Shown here piece after piece: positions 1-7,671 of a stretch of 12,472 bases of DNA. This DNA comes from Prevotella sp. UBA3757 (lineage in GTDB: Bacteria; Bacteroidota; Bacteroidia; Bacteroidales; Bacteroidaceae). The stretch spans positions 5,415-17,886 of the forward strand of contig DFGF01000076.1 of the NCBI GenBank assembly GCA_002371715.1, written 5' to 3'. The notes beneath the pieces were generated by a model. The model was given only the letters and a program-made list of their open reading frames with translations, did no database searches and was not told where the DNA came from. Both the position numbers and the translations under genes were made by a program. Within the stretch, counting starts at the first letter, position 1. Each line of letters begins with the position of its first letter.

Positions 1-33
1 AGATGTAAGTAAAATTTAAGGATAAATAGCATC

Positions 34-1680
34 ATGAAAAAGTTTTTCCTCAGCATATTGGCTCTGGCTGCACTGTGCTTATCAGCCTCGGCCCAGGAAG
101 TAGCATACAAGATACTGCACGAAACCGACTCCACGCTGAAGGTCAGCTTGAGTGGCATTACATTGAGTTCGCGGGGTGCCCATAAGATCGTCTACGAGTA
201 TCCGTCGAAGGATGCTGACGGCAAGGCTGTGACGATATCAGGCGTCATCCTGATACCGTCGGACATCTACGAAGGGGCTACCCCTTGCGACGGCGTCATC
301 ATGTACAACCATCCCACGATAGGCAATCCTTCGCAGGCTCCCTCGCAGGGAGACCTTGAGGGTCCCGGTGCCATGCTGGCTAATCCGCTGCGCCCAAATT
401 ATATCATCGTGATGAGCGATTATATCGGCTATGGTTCGTCAATAGACCACAAGATATGCTATCTGGCTGGCGAAACCAATGCCCGCAACTCGCTCGACGG
501 TCTGTTGGCAGCTCGCCAGCTGTTCACGGACAGGAGCATCCCTCAGGGCAGGTATCTCTTCAATGTGGGCTATTCGCAGGGAGGTACCGAGAGTATGTAT
601 GCCGCTAAGTTGCGCGACATGGAGTATAAGGACAAAGGCATCACCTTCGACAAGACCTTTGTGGGTGGCGGCATGCTTGACTGTGAGAAGGCTTACGAGG
701 AGTTTGTAAAGAAGGATGCCTGCGATGCCATCAACGACGTGGCGATGTTCCTGATTTCCGTCAACGAGAACTTCCATGTCGGCATCGACTACAAGGAGTT
801 GTTCCAGGAGCCGCTGGCCTCGCATGTCGACGAGGTCATCAAGACGAAGGACAAGGGTGTGCTCGGTAAGATTGGCGTGAGCGACATCGACTCGCTGCAC
901 AAGCTGCTCACCCCTGCCTATATGAATCTGGAGAGTGACCAGGTCAAGGCCCTGAAAGCCAAGTTGGCAGAGATAAAGATCAGCAATGGCTGGGAGCCCG
1001 ATGTGACGCAGCACTACTACATGGAGCACAGCCGTCACGACAACTATGTCCCCATACAATGTGCCCGTTCGCTGATGACATGGATGAGCGACAGGGGATT
1101 CACCCGCAGCCTGGTGCCAGGAAAGACGAACCTGCAGACCTGTACGCTGGTGTTCAAACTGAAACACCAGCAGTCGGGCATCGTTTGGGCCATACAGACC
1201 ATGGCAGCCATCCAGTTCTGGCCCGTGCTCTATTACGAGGGCGAGCAGAATCGCTACTACCACGCAGTGGTGAAAGACCTTGACGTGATAAAGGTGCTGC
1301 AGACGCTCGAAAAGTTAGGCCTCGATGTGCGCAAGCTGGTCAAGGGCTCATCGGCTCCTGAGCAGCGTTCCAACAGGGTTAACATCGGGCCGCTGTTAGG
1401 CTTGATTCCCGGTGTCTCGGATGCGCTGGCAAAGGTGGACCTGACAACCGACGACCTGTCGGAGATGATAGAAGACGCCGGTATCACCGAGACTGACATC
1501 ATCAGGGTTGTGGGCTACCTCTTCTCGCTGTCAGCTCCCGAGAAGAGTGAACTCACTATGGACAGCATCCTCGAGGAAGCTTCTGCCCCCCTCTATCTGC
1601 AAAAGATGTACGAGCAGATGTTGTCTGACTGGTTTAAACTGAGAGGCCACGACGTGCACTACGAGCAGTGGGCATGGTAA
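34..1680 (+). CDS. Secreted alpha/beta hydrolase, secretory-lipase-like
   Basis: Predicted exported serine hydrolase (esterase or lipase), 548 residues. The N-terminus has a lysine pair, a hydrophobic stretch and a plausible signal-peptidase I site after Ala20 (SASA|QE), so it should act in the periplasm or outside the cell. A nucleophile elbow GYSQGG gives Ser181 as the likely catalytic serine. HDNYVP gives Asp336 as the likely acid, and His378 in KLKHQQSG is the best candidate for the histidine. GYSQGG and the layout resemble the secretory lipase family (LIP). About 160 residues follow the candidate histidine and are mostly charged and helical; I do not recognise this part. The start is chosen because it gives a clean signal peptide. 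The window edge prevents judging the promoter. The natural substrate (acyl ester, acetylated glycan or peptide) cannot be read from sequence. Confidence 0.8.
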   Translation: MKKFFLSILALAALCLSASAQEVAYKILHETDSTLKVSLSGITLSSRGAHKIVYEYPSKDADGKAVTISGVILIPSDIYEGATPCDGVIMYNHPTIGNPSQAPSQGDLEGPGAMLANPLRPNYIIVMSDYIGYGSSIDHKICYLAGETNARNSLDGLLAARQLFTDRSIPQGRYLFNVGYSQGGTESMYAAKLRDMEYKDKGITFDKTFVGGGMLDCEKAYEEFVKKDACDAINDVAMFLISVNENFHVGIDYKELFQEPLASHVDEVIKTKDKGVLGKIGVSDIDSLHKLLTPAYMNLESDQVKALKAKLAEIKISNGWEPDVTQHYYMEHSRHDNYVPIQCARSLMTWMSDRGFTRSLVPGKTNLQTCTLVFKLKHQQSGIVWAIQTMAAIQFWPVLYYEGEQNRYYHAVVKDLDVIKVLQTLEKLGLDVRKLVKGSSAPEQRSNRVNIGPLLGLIPGVSDALAKVDLTTDDLSEMIEDAGITETDIIRVVGYLFSLSAPEKSELTMDSILEEASAPLYLQKMYEQMLSDWFKLRGHDVHYEQWAW

Positions 1681-1726
1681 TTTGTTTGACAAGATTTTTT
1701 TGATTTGATACTTAATACATAGATTA

Positions 1727-2344
1727 ATGGGTTTTTGGAATAAATTATTTGGAAAGAAAGAGGAGGAACAACAGAAGACGGGTGGCATGGAGGACTTCAT
1801 GACGCTGATACGTGTATATTTCCAGGCGGTCATGGCTGCAGACCTGGGCATCAGCAATATGGCGGCGCTGCCCGACCTGCGCGTGTTCAAGGCCACGCTG
1901 AAGGTGCCCACCCAGAACAACCGTCTGGGAGTAGCCGAGAAGGTGCGCTGCAACAAGATGCTGAAGGAACTCTACGGCATGGACGACAACTTCACCAAGG
2001 AGATTGACGCCAGCATCCGCAAGCGTTGCAAGAAGCCGCAGGACATACAGACGTATATGTATCAGTTCTCGGGCTTTACGCAGGACCTGATGATGCTGAC
2101 GGGCAATCTGATGAAGTTTAAGCTCCGCGTGCCCAGCATTTTCAAGAGCGCCCTCCGGACGATGACGGAAAAGACCGTCAACGACATCTTTACCAAGAAC
2201 GACTTCACGGACCCCGGCGTCATGAAGACCGTCGTGGCCATCCGTCAGTATGCGCAGAAGTTAGGATTCTCGCAGCGGTGGGTCACTGATTTCGTCTATC
2301 GTGTGGTGATGCTGGCCAAAAAGGAACCGAAGCCGAAGGAGTGA
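1727..2344 (+). CDS. Conserved-looking hypothetical protein, 205 aa
   Basis: I do not recognise a family. The protein has no signal peptide or membrane segment and should be cytoplasmic. It starts with a short amphipathic basic segment (MGFWNKLFGKKEEE), an N-terminus often seen in small cytoplasmic proteins that touch membranes or partners. The rest is predicted mainly helical, with several Lys/Arg-rich stretches (SIRKRCKKPQ; residues near 100) and a lysine-rich end (KKEPKPKE). Codon use matches the neighbours and the reading frame is long and unbroken, so the gene is very likely real. It starts 46 bp after the hydrolase gene. The spacer is AT-rich without a convincing promoter, so co-transcription is possible. 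Its stop codon is immediately followed by the first heptamer array. Confidence 0.75.
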   Translation: MGFWNKLFGKKEEEQQKTGGMEDFMTLIRVYFQAVMAADLGISNMAALPDLRVFKATLKVPTQNNRLGVAEKVRCNKMLKELYGMDDNFTKEIDASIRKRCKKPQDIQTYMYQFSGFTQDLMMLTGNLMKFKLRVPSIFKSALRTMTEKTVNDIFTKNDFTDPGVMKTVVAIRQYAQKLGFSQRWVTDFVYRVVMLAKKEPKPKE

Positions 2345-2345
2345 G

Positions 2346-2380
<35 letters not shown>

Positions 2381-2469
2381 CTGCGATTGTTCAATGTCAA
2401 GCGTTCAGTGTTAAGAGTTGAGAAAAAGGGAGGAAGAATGGTTAAATCGTGTTAACTTAGGGCAATCTC

Positions 2470-2497
2470 TTAATTCTTAATTCTTAATTCTTAACTT
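2470..2497 (+). repeat. Heptamer array, TTAATTC x3 plus one imperfect unit
   Basis: Three perfect TTAATTC units (2470-2490) are followed by a fourth with a mismatch (ttaactt). The tract lies just upstream of the -7 element of the promoter for the coiled-coil–zapA–rny cluster, covering the place where a -33 element would sit. A change in unit number would shift upstream DNA relative to the core promoter. Confidence 0.85.
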
Positions 2498-2512
2498 TAA
2501 ACCGTACCTTTG
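2482..2512 (+). promoter_or_regulatory. Probable Bacteroidetes-type promoter of the coiled-coil–zapA–rny cluster
   Basis: TACCTTTG at 2505-2512 matches the Bacteroidetes -7 consensus TAnnTTTG exactly. The four bases at the expected -33 distance (19-bp spacer) are tctt, a weak match to TTTG, and belong to the TTAATTC repeat tract. Transcription would begin roughly at 2518-2522, leaving a leader of only a dozen or so bases before the ATG at 2533. Confidence 0.6.
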
Positions 2513-2532
2513 TAGGATAAAGTGTAAGTGGC

Positions 2533-2832
2533 ATGACGCCTAATGAGAAGACTATAGCGAACTTTGAGACCCGTGTCAGACAGTTGCTTCTTCGTTTTCA
2601 GGACCTGGAAAAGGAGAACCAAGAATTGTATGGCATGCTTGAAAAGAACGAGAAGGACATAGCTGAGCTACGCGCCAAGTTGGAACAGCAGCAGAATGAC
2701 TACCAATCACTAAAAATGGCTAAGATGATCGAGATTACCGACGGCGACCTTGCGGGCGCCAAGGAACGCTTGACAAAGCTCATTCGCGAAGTCAATAAGT
2801 GCATTGCAATCCTCACTGACGAAAAGCAATAA
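2533..2832 (+). CDS. Small coiled-coil protein upstream of zapA
   Basis: A 99-residue soluble protein. Residues of about 10-65 have heptad-like hydrophobic spacing with dense Glu/Lys/Gln (DLEKENQELYGMLEK), predicting a coiled coil. The C-terminal part (residues of about 70-95, including ITDGDLAGAKERL) is a separate helical segment. The gene ends 12 bp before zapA and is surely co-transcribed with it. The position next to zapA suggests a role with the division ring, perhaps like the ZapB coiled coil that partners ZapA in proteobacteria. That role is inferred from context and fold only; I see no diagnostic ZapB motif. The start follows the promoter directly and no better upstream start exists. 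Confidence 0.8.
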   Translation: MTPNEKTIANFETRVRQLLLRFQDLEKENQELYGMLEKNEKDIAELRAKLEQQQNDYQSLKMAKMIEITDGDLAGAKERLTKLIREVNKCIAILTDEKQ

Positions 2833-2836
2833 GGAG
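2831..2836 (+). promoter_or_regulatory. Shine-Dalgarno site of zapA
   Basis: AAGGAG sits 8 bp before the zapA ATG and overlaps the stop codon (TAA, 2830-2832) of the preceding gene. This is the clearest ribosome-binding site in the window. It fixes the zapA start at 2845 and suggests translation is coupled to the coiled-coil gene. Confidence 0.75.
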
Positions 2837-2844
2837 AACAGGCC

Positions 2845-3153
2845 ATGGCAGAACAGAACACCGACAAACTCAATATCAGGTTGCACGTCTATGACGAAGA
2901 AATCAACGTGGTCATCAACCGCGAGGATGAAGAGTACTACCGTGCTGCAGCCAAGCTCATCACAGAGCGCTATAACGCCTATTCGGCGCACTATGCGGGT
3001 CGGAAGACAGACCACGTCATTGCGCTCATGACGCTGATAGACATTGCGCTGCTCTATCAAAAGGAGCGCACTCATAACGACACGTCGGTGTATGATAATG
3101 TTCTGACCCGTTTGACCAGCGAAATCGAGGATGTCCTCGGCGAGCATAAGTAG
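2845..3153 (+). CDS. zapA: Cell division protein ZapA
   Basis: A 102-residue cytoplasmic protein matching the ZapA pattern. It has an N-terminal strand-rich part (LNIRLHVYDEEINVVINRED), then EEYYRAAAKLITERYNAY, then a long C-terminal helix able to form the antiparallel coiled-coil tetramer. Family members bind FtsZ and bundle its filaments at the division ring. The segment HVIALMTLIDIALLYQKER is typical of the helical dimer region. The length is usual for the family (about 95-110 residues). The gene lies between a coiled-coil gene (12-bp gap) and rny (33-bp gap), all on one strand, so one operon coupling division and RNA turnover is likely. The start is supported by a strong ribosome-binding site. 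Confidence 0.85.
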   Translation: MAEQNTDKLNIRLHVYDEEINVVINREDEEYYRAAAKLITERYNAYSAHYAGRKTDHVIALMTLIDIALLYQKERTHNDTSVYDNVLTRLTSEIEDVLGEHK

Positions 3154-3186
3154 TACGGAACATTATTTACTATATATGAATATTTT

Positions 3187-4728
3187 ATGAACATTATTGT
3201 TGCTATTATTGCCATTGCAGCGGCGCTCATTATAGGAGGGCTGTGTGGCTACTTGATTTTCCGTTATGTACTGACAGGAAAATATAACGAGATGATCAGT
3301 ACGGCCACGAAAGAGGCTGATGTTATCAAGGAGAAGAAACTGCTTGAGGTGAAGGAAAAGTTCATCAACAAGAAGAGCGAACTCGAGAAGGAGGTGCAGC
3401 AGCGCAACCAGCACATCCAGCAGAGCGAGAACCGCCTGAAGCAGCGTGAAATGTCGCTCAACCAGCGCCAGGAGGAACTGGGTCGCCGCAAGAATGAACT
3501 GGACAACCAGCAGACGCGCATTGACAACGAGAAGAAGGTCCTGACGCTGAAGACCGAAGAACTGGAGAAGATGCAGTTGCAGGAGCGTGCCAAGCTTGAG
3601 GAACTCTCTGGACTCAGTGCCGACGAGGCCAAGGCCCGACTGGTGGAGTCGCTGAAGGACGAAGCCAAGACGGACGCTGCCGCCTACATCAACGAAATCA
3701 TGGACGAGGCCAAGCTCAATGCCAATGCACAGGCTAAGAAAATTGTCATCCAGACCATCCAGCGCGTCGCCACCGAGACAGCCGTGGAGAACAGCGTCTC
3801 CGTGTTCCATATCGACAATGACGACGTGAAAGGCCGCGTCATTGGTCGAGAGGGTCGTAACATCCGCGCCCTCGAGGCAGCCTGCGGCGTGGAAATCGTG
3901 GTTGACGACACGCCCGAGGCCATCGTCATCTCGGCCTTCGACCCCGTGCGCCGCGAGACCTGCCGTCTGGCACTCCACCAGCTGGTGGCCGACGGTCGTA
4001 TCCATCCCGCCCGCATCGAGGAGGTCGTTGCCAAGGTGAAGAAGCAGCTTGAGAACGAAATTATCGAGACAGGTAAGCGTACCACCATCGACCTGGGCAT
4101 CCACGGACTGCACCCCGAACTGGTACGCATCATTGGTAAGATGAAGTATCGTTCCTCCTATGGTCAGAACCTGTTGCAGCATGCCCGCGAGACGGCCAAC
4201 CTCTGTGCCGTCATGGCTGCCGAACTGGGCCTGAACCCCAAGAAGGCCAAGCGTGCCGGACTGTTGCATGACATCGGTAAGGTGCCCGACGAGGAGAACG
4301 AACTGCCCCATGCCCTCTATGGTGCCAAGATTGCTGAGAAATACAAGGAGAAGCCCGACATCTGCAATGCCATCGGTGCCCACCACGACGAGATGGAGAT
4401 GCAGACGCTGCTGGCTCCCATCGTACAGATTTGTGACGCCATCTCTGGTGCACGTCCTGGTGCTCGCCGTGAGATTGTTGAGGCCTACATCAAACGTTTG
4501 AATGACCTCGAGGCCATTGCCATGTCCTATCCTGGTGTTACCAAGACCTATGCCATCCAGGCCGGTCGCGAGCTGCGTGTCATTGTCGGTGCCGACAAGA
4601 TGGACGATGCCGAGACCGAGGCACTGAGCGGACAGATAGCTTCGAAGATTCAGAACGAGATGACCTATCCCGGTCAGGTGAAGATAACGGTGATTCGTGA
4701 GACGCGCTCTGTGGCCTACGCTAAGTAA
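3187..4728 (+). CDS. rny: Ribonuclease Y
   Basis: Membrane-anchored endoribonuclease that starts decay of many mRNAs; 513 residues, a normal length. Domains in order: one N-terminal transmembrane helix (residues of about 2-28, MNIIVAIIAIAAALIIGG...); a long Glu/Lys/Gln-rich coiled coil (about 35-170); a KH RNA-binding domain with IGREGR at residues 219-224; and an HD metal-dependent phosphohydrolase domain with His361-Asp362 in LLHDIGK, followed by AHHDEME. The conserved C-terminal stretch (PGVTKTYAIQAGRELRV) is complete. A four-codon reading frame (ATG at 3176, stop at 3188-3190) overlaps the start as ATGA. The gene is last in the cluster with the coiled-coil protein and zapA. Downstream lies a heptamer array and no obvious terminator. 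Confidence 0.97.
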   Translation: MNIIVAIIAIAAALIIGGLCGYLIFRYVLTGKYNEMISTATKEADVIKEKKLLEVKEKFINKKSELEKEVQQRNQHIQQSENRLKQREMSLNQRQEELGRRKNELDNQQTRIDNEKKVLTLKTEELEKMQLQERAKLEELSGLSADEAKARLVESLKDEAKTDAAAYINEIMDEAKLNANAQAKKIVIQTIQRVATETAVENSVSVFHIDNDDVKGRVIGREGRNIRALEAACGVEIVVDDTPEAIVISAFDPVRRETCRLALHQLVADGRIHPARIEEVVAKVKKQLENEIIETGKRTTIDLGIHGLHPELVRIIGKMKYRSSYGQNLLQHARETANLCAVMAAELGLNPKKAKRAGLLHDIGKVPDEENELPHALYGAKIAEKYKEKPDICNAIGAHHDEMEMQTLLAPIVQICDAISGARPGARREIVEAYIKRLNDLEAIAMSYPGVTKTYAIQAGRELRVIVGADKMDDAETEALSGQIASKIQNEMTYPGQVKITVIRETRSVAYAK

Positions 4729-4745
4729 GCGCGTCCTCACCTTTC

Positions 4746-4801
4746 TCAACTGTCAACTTTCAACTTTCAACTCTCAACTGTCAACTCTCAACTCTCAACT
4801 C
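4746..4801 (+). repeat. Heptamer array, TCAACTN x8
   Basis: Eight contiguous units have TCAACT fixed and the seventh base variable (g, t, t, c, g, c, c, c). The last unit ends one base before the ATG of the mannose-6-phosphate isomerase gene, so this array is its entire proximal leader and leaves no Shine-Dalgarno site. The unit is the reverse complement of the array at 2346-2380. Confidence 0.97.
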
Positions 4802-4802
4802 T

Positions 4803-5837
4803 ATGTTGTATCCTCTACTCTTCCAACCTAATCTCCATACCGTAGTATGGGGAGGCCATCAGTTGCAGCACTACAAATGTTTGCCGCAAACGGATGACCC
4901 CGTTGGTGAGTCGTGGGAGGTGAGTGCTGTCCCCACCAGTACAAGCATCATCTGCAACGGACCTTGGCAGGGGCGCGACCTGATATCGGTGGTCAACGAA
5001 CAGCCTGAAGCCATTCTGGGGCATGCCGTCAATGCGAAGTACAAGGGGCAGTTCCCCCTGCTGGTGAAATTCATTGATGCCCGCCGCGACCTGAGCATTC
5101 AGGTACATCCCAACGACGAGATGGCACAGCGCGTACATGGCAAGATGGGCAAGTCGGAGATGTGGTACGTCATCAAGGCCGAACCCGGTGCCCACCTTTA
5201 TGCCGGTTTCAAGCAGCATATTGATGCCGGAGAATACCGGCGACGCATAGCTGACGGCAGCATTACCGAAGTGCTGGCCGACCATCCTGTGAAGGCCGGC
5301 GACGTCTTCTACCTGCCTGCCGGTCGCATCCACGCCATCTGTGGTGGCATCCTGCTGGCTGAAGTCCAGCAGTCGTCGGATGTCACCTACCGCATCTACG
5401 ACTACAACCGTCCCGGCATGGACGGCAAGCCCCGCGAGTTGCATACCGAGTTGGCCGCCCAGGCCCTGGACTACAAGGTGGAGAGCAACTACCGTACGGA
5501 CTATCCGCAGTTGGACAACCGTGCCGTTTTGATAGTTGACTCGCCCTACTTCAGTGTGCGCGTCATGGACTTCTCCGACCGCTTCCATCGCAATCTGCTG
5601 AAGTACGACAGCTTTATCATCACCATGTGTATCACGGGCGACTGTCGCCTGCGCGTGCGAGGTACGAACGACGAAATCCTGCTGCACGAAGGGCATAGCG
5701 CACTGATTCCCGCCGCCATAGCCGACTACGACCTGATTCCCTGCAACGGCAAGTCACGCATCCTGGATGCCTTTATTGACAACCGTCCGGCCACTTTTGC
5801 ACGACAGATTACGCAATTCCTGCATATCGAACGTTGA
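4803..5837 (+). CDS. manA: Mannose-6-phosphate isomerase, class I
   Basis: Cytosolic zinc enzyme interconverting mannose 6-phosphate and fructose 6-phosphate, supplying GDP-mannose synthesis or mannose use; 344 residues, the short bacterial form. The expected zinc ligands are visible: Gln100 and His102 in IQVHPND, Glu119 in KSEMWYVI and His177 in AGRIHAIC. The N-terminus MLYPLLFQPNLHTVVWGG fits the family start, so the ATG right after the repeat array is kept even though no ribosome-binding site is present. The C-terminal cupin part (about 250-340) is less conserved but complete. A 27-bp gap separates it from the following lipoprotein gene, so they may be co-transcribed. Substrate preference is inferred from the family. 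Confidence 0.93.
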   Translation: MLYPLLFQPNLHTVVWGGHQLQHYKCLPQTDDPVGESWEVSAVPTSTSIICNGPWQGRDLISVVNEQPEAILGHAVNAKYKGQFPLLVKFIDARRDLSIQVHPNDEMAQRVHGKMGKSEMWYVIKAEPGAHLYAGFKQHIDAGEYRRRIADGSITEVLADHPVKAGDVFYLPAGRIHAICGGILLAEVQQSSDVTYRIYDYNRPGMDGKPRELHTELAAQALDYKVESNYRTDYPQLDNRAVLIVDSPYFSVRVMDFSDRFHRNLLKYDSFIITMCITGDCRLRVRGTNDEILLHEGHSALIPAAIADYDLIPCNGKSRILDAFIDNRPATFARQITQFLHIER

Positions 5838-5864
5838 AATTAACACATTAAAAACCTATATACG

Positions 5865-6722
5865 ATGAAAATACTTGTTAAAACGTTTGTTTACTCGCTC
5901 ATGCTTTTATTGCTTACAGCGTCATGCGAAAAATCACTGCTCGACGAACCGGCCTTTGAGCAGGATGAGGAAGACGGCAACCTGAAGGTCAGCGTCTTCG
6001 AGATTGAAAAGACCACGTTTGGCAATCTGACCCGCGCGGCCCTCAGCGATGTCTGCACCCGCATCAACTTCATTGCCTATACACCTGACGGTGAACGCGT
6101 GGCGAAGGTAGACCAGGAGGCGGGCGACCCAGACTTCGGTGCTGCTTCCTTCTTCCTTGAACCGGGCGACTATCAGGTGGTAGTGGTAGCTCATAGCAGT
6201 AATGGCAACCCTTCGTCAACCGACCCCACGCGCATCCGCTTTACCAACGCTCAGGGCTATACCGACACCTTCTTCAGCTCGCGCAGCGTCACCATAGGCA
6301 AAGAGGAGGTGAACATGAGCGTCTCGCTCGACCGCATCTCGTCGCTATGCCGGTTCCAGATTACCGACGACTATCCTGCGGGCGTGGCCAAGATGCGCTT
6401 CCGCTATACCGGTGGCAGTGGTGCCTTCAATGGCAATACCGGATTGGGAAGTGTCAACAGCACCCAGACGCTCCTGCTGGACATTACCTCCGGCCAGAAG
6501 CAGTTCGACCTCTACACCTATCTCCACGACACGACGGGTACCATCCATCTGACGGTTCAGGCCCTGGACGTTGACGACAACGATATGTTTAAGCGAGAGT
6601 TCGACGTACCCATGGAAAAGAACAGGGTCACGCGCCTTTCTGGTGCTTACTTCTCCGGATTTACTACGTTCTCCGTCAGTGTCAGCACAGACTGGAACGA
6701 CGAACGTGTGATTAATTTCTAA
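5865..6722 (+). CDS. Mfa2/FimB-like lipoprotein, first of a pair
   Basis: Predicted surface or periplasmic lipoprotein, 285 residues. The N-terminal hydrophobic segment ends in LLTASC with Cys21 as the likely lipidated residue (a slightly imperfect lipobox), followed by a flexible acidic linker (DEPAFEQDEEDGN). The body is beta-rich: a domain with INFIAYTPDGERV and FFLEPGDYQVVVVAHSS, then a second with LDRISSLCRFQI and a late KNRVTRLSGAYF motif, ending in DWNDERVINF. This layout is like the FimB/Mfa2 fimbrial anchor and length-control family of Bacteroidales. No fimbrial shaft gene (FimA/Mfa1 type) is next to it. It precedes a paralogue by only 6 bp. Family assignment is by pattern, so a more general fimbrillin-like lipoprotein is possible. 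Confidence 0.65.
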   Translation: MKILVKTFVYSLMLLLLTASCEKSLLDEPAFEQDEEDGNLKVSVFEIEKTTFGNLTRAALSDVCTRINFIAYTPDGERVAKVDQEAGDPDFGAASFFLEPGDYQVVVVAHSSNGNPSSTDPTRIRFTNAQGYTDTFFSSRSVTIGKEEVNMSVSLDRISSLCRFQITDDYPAGVAKMRFRYTGGSGAFNGNTGLGSVNSTQTLLLDITSGQKQFDLYTYLHDTTGTIHLTVQALDVDDNDMFKREFDVPMEKNRVTRLSGAYFSGFTTFSVSVSTDWNDERVINF

Positions 6723-6728
6723 GCGGCG

Positions 6729-7619
6729 ATGGATTGGGTCATGAATAGATTGCTGCAGTTGATGAGTTTGCTGATGCTGCTGACGGCTTGCGGCAACGGT
6801 GCCGACGAGGCCAGCGACGACGACGAGACGCAACGCGCACCCGTCACGGTCAGCGTCGACGATTTCAGCATGACGGTTGAGACCTTTGCGCCACGCCGTG
6901 TCAAGCAGACGGCAGCCAGCTATAGCGGCGTGAAAGCCATCACATTGGCTTTCTACGACGACAACAATACCGAGGTCTATAAGTCCACACAGCTGCGTGC
7001 CGACAATACAGGCTATATCACCTTTGGTGAGTTCTCCTGCTCGCTGCCCATCGGCAGCTATACCATGGTGGTGCTGGGCTACGGCAGCGAGCGCGCCATG
7101 ACGCTGACGGGCAAGAACGACGCCACGTTCACCAATGACCGCGTGCGCGAGACCTTCGTCTATTCGCAGGCGGTCAACATCATCAATACGTCGGTTGTCA
7201 ACCTCAGTGCCACACTCAGCCGTGTCGTGGCACAGCTGGCCGTTTACTCCACCGACCACCGTCCGGCCAGTGCCACCCAGGTGCGCATGAGCTTCTCGGC
7301 CGGTGGTGCCGGTGTCAATCCTGTCACCGGACTGGCCACGACCAGCAGCGGGTTCAGCAATACCGTGCCCATTAGCACTAAGGTTGGAGCCACAACGGGC
7401 AGTGGCAGTTTCCTGTTTTTGAACAGCGACGAGCAGACCATGACCGTTACCGTCGACGTGCTCAACGAGGCTGGCAACGTGCTCTTCACACGTGTCATCA
7501 GCGACGTGCCTCTACGACGCAACAGGGTCACCAATCTCCGAGGCTCGCTCTACTCCTCGGCCTCATCGTCCTTCACCCTCGAGTCTTCATGGCTCGATGA
7601 GGTGAATATCAGTTTTTAA
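6729..7619 (+). CDS. Mfa2/FimB-like lipoprotein, second of a pair
   Basis: Predicted lipoprotein related in layout to the gene just upstream. As given it has 296 residues; an internal ATG at 6741 (MNRLLQLMSLLMLLTAC) gives a more usual signal peptide and may be the true start. The lipobox LLTAC is canonical, with Cys21 in this numbering, followed by a strongly acidic spacer (DEASDDDETQ). The beta-rich body carries VKAITLAFYDDNN, LPIGSYTMVVLGYG, LSRVVAQLAVY and RRNRVTNLRGSLY, and ends in SWLDEVNISF. The N-R-V-T-x-L motif and the ending match the upstream protein, indicating an old duplication with wide divergence. It is probably exported as one part of a two-lipoprotein surface structure. The AT-rich gap after it (7620-7671) separates it from the dehydrogenase gene. 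Confidence 0.65.
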   Translation: MDWVMNRLLQLMSLLMLLTACGNGADEASDDDETQRAPVTVSVDDFSMTVETFAPRRVKQTAASYSGVKAITLAFYDDNNTEVYKSTQLRADNTGYITFGEFSCSLPIGSYTMVVLGYGSERAMTLTGKNDATFTNDRVRETFVYSQAVNIINTSVVNLSATLSRVVAQLAVYSTDHRPASATQVRMSFSAGGAGVNPVTGLATTSSGFSNTVPISTKVGATTGSGSFLFLNSDEQTMTVTVDVLNEAGNVLFTRVISDVPLRRNRVTNLRGSLYSSASSSFTLESSWLDEVNISF

Positions 7620-7671
7620 GTCAAATAATATATAATAAGGTATATAACAGTACAAGACAGATTTAAGCATT

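Noticed and set aside
439..1263. Open frame of 274 codons on the - strand inside the hydrolase gene
   Set aside because: Antisense shadow; the + strand gene has a signal peptide and catalytic motifs.
3154..3186. 6S RNA next to zapA, as in proteobacteria
   Set aside because: The gap is only 33 bp, far too short.
3163..4749. Long open frame of 528 codons on the - strand opposite rny
   Set aside because: It is the antisense of a clear RNase Y gene with strong codon bias; the translated product is low-complexity Leu/His/Gly/Val-rich and resembles nothing.
7620..7671. Promoter for ugd
   Set aside because: The sequence is AT-rich but has no TAnnTTTG element at a sensible distance.
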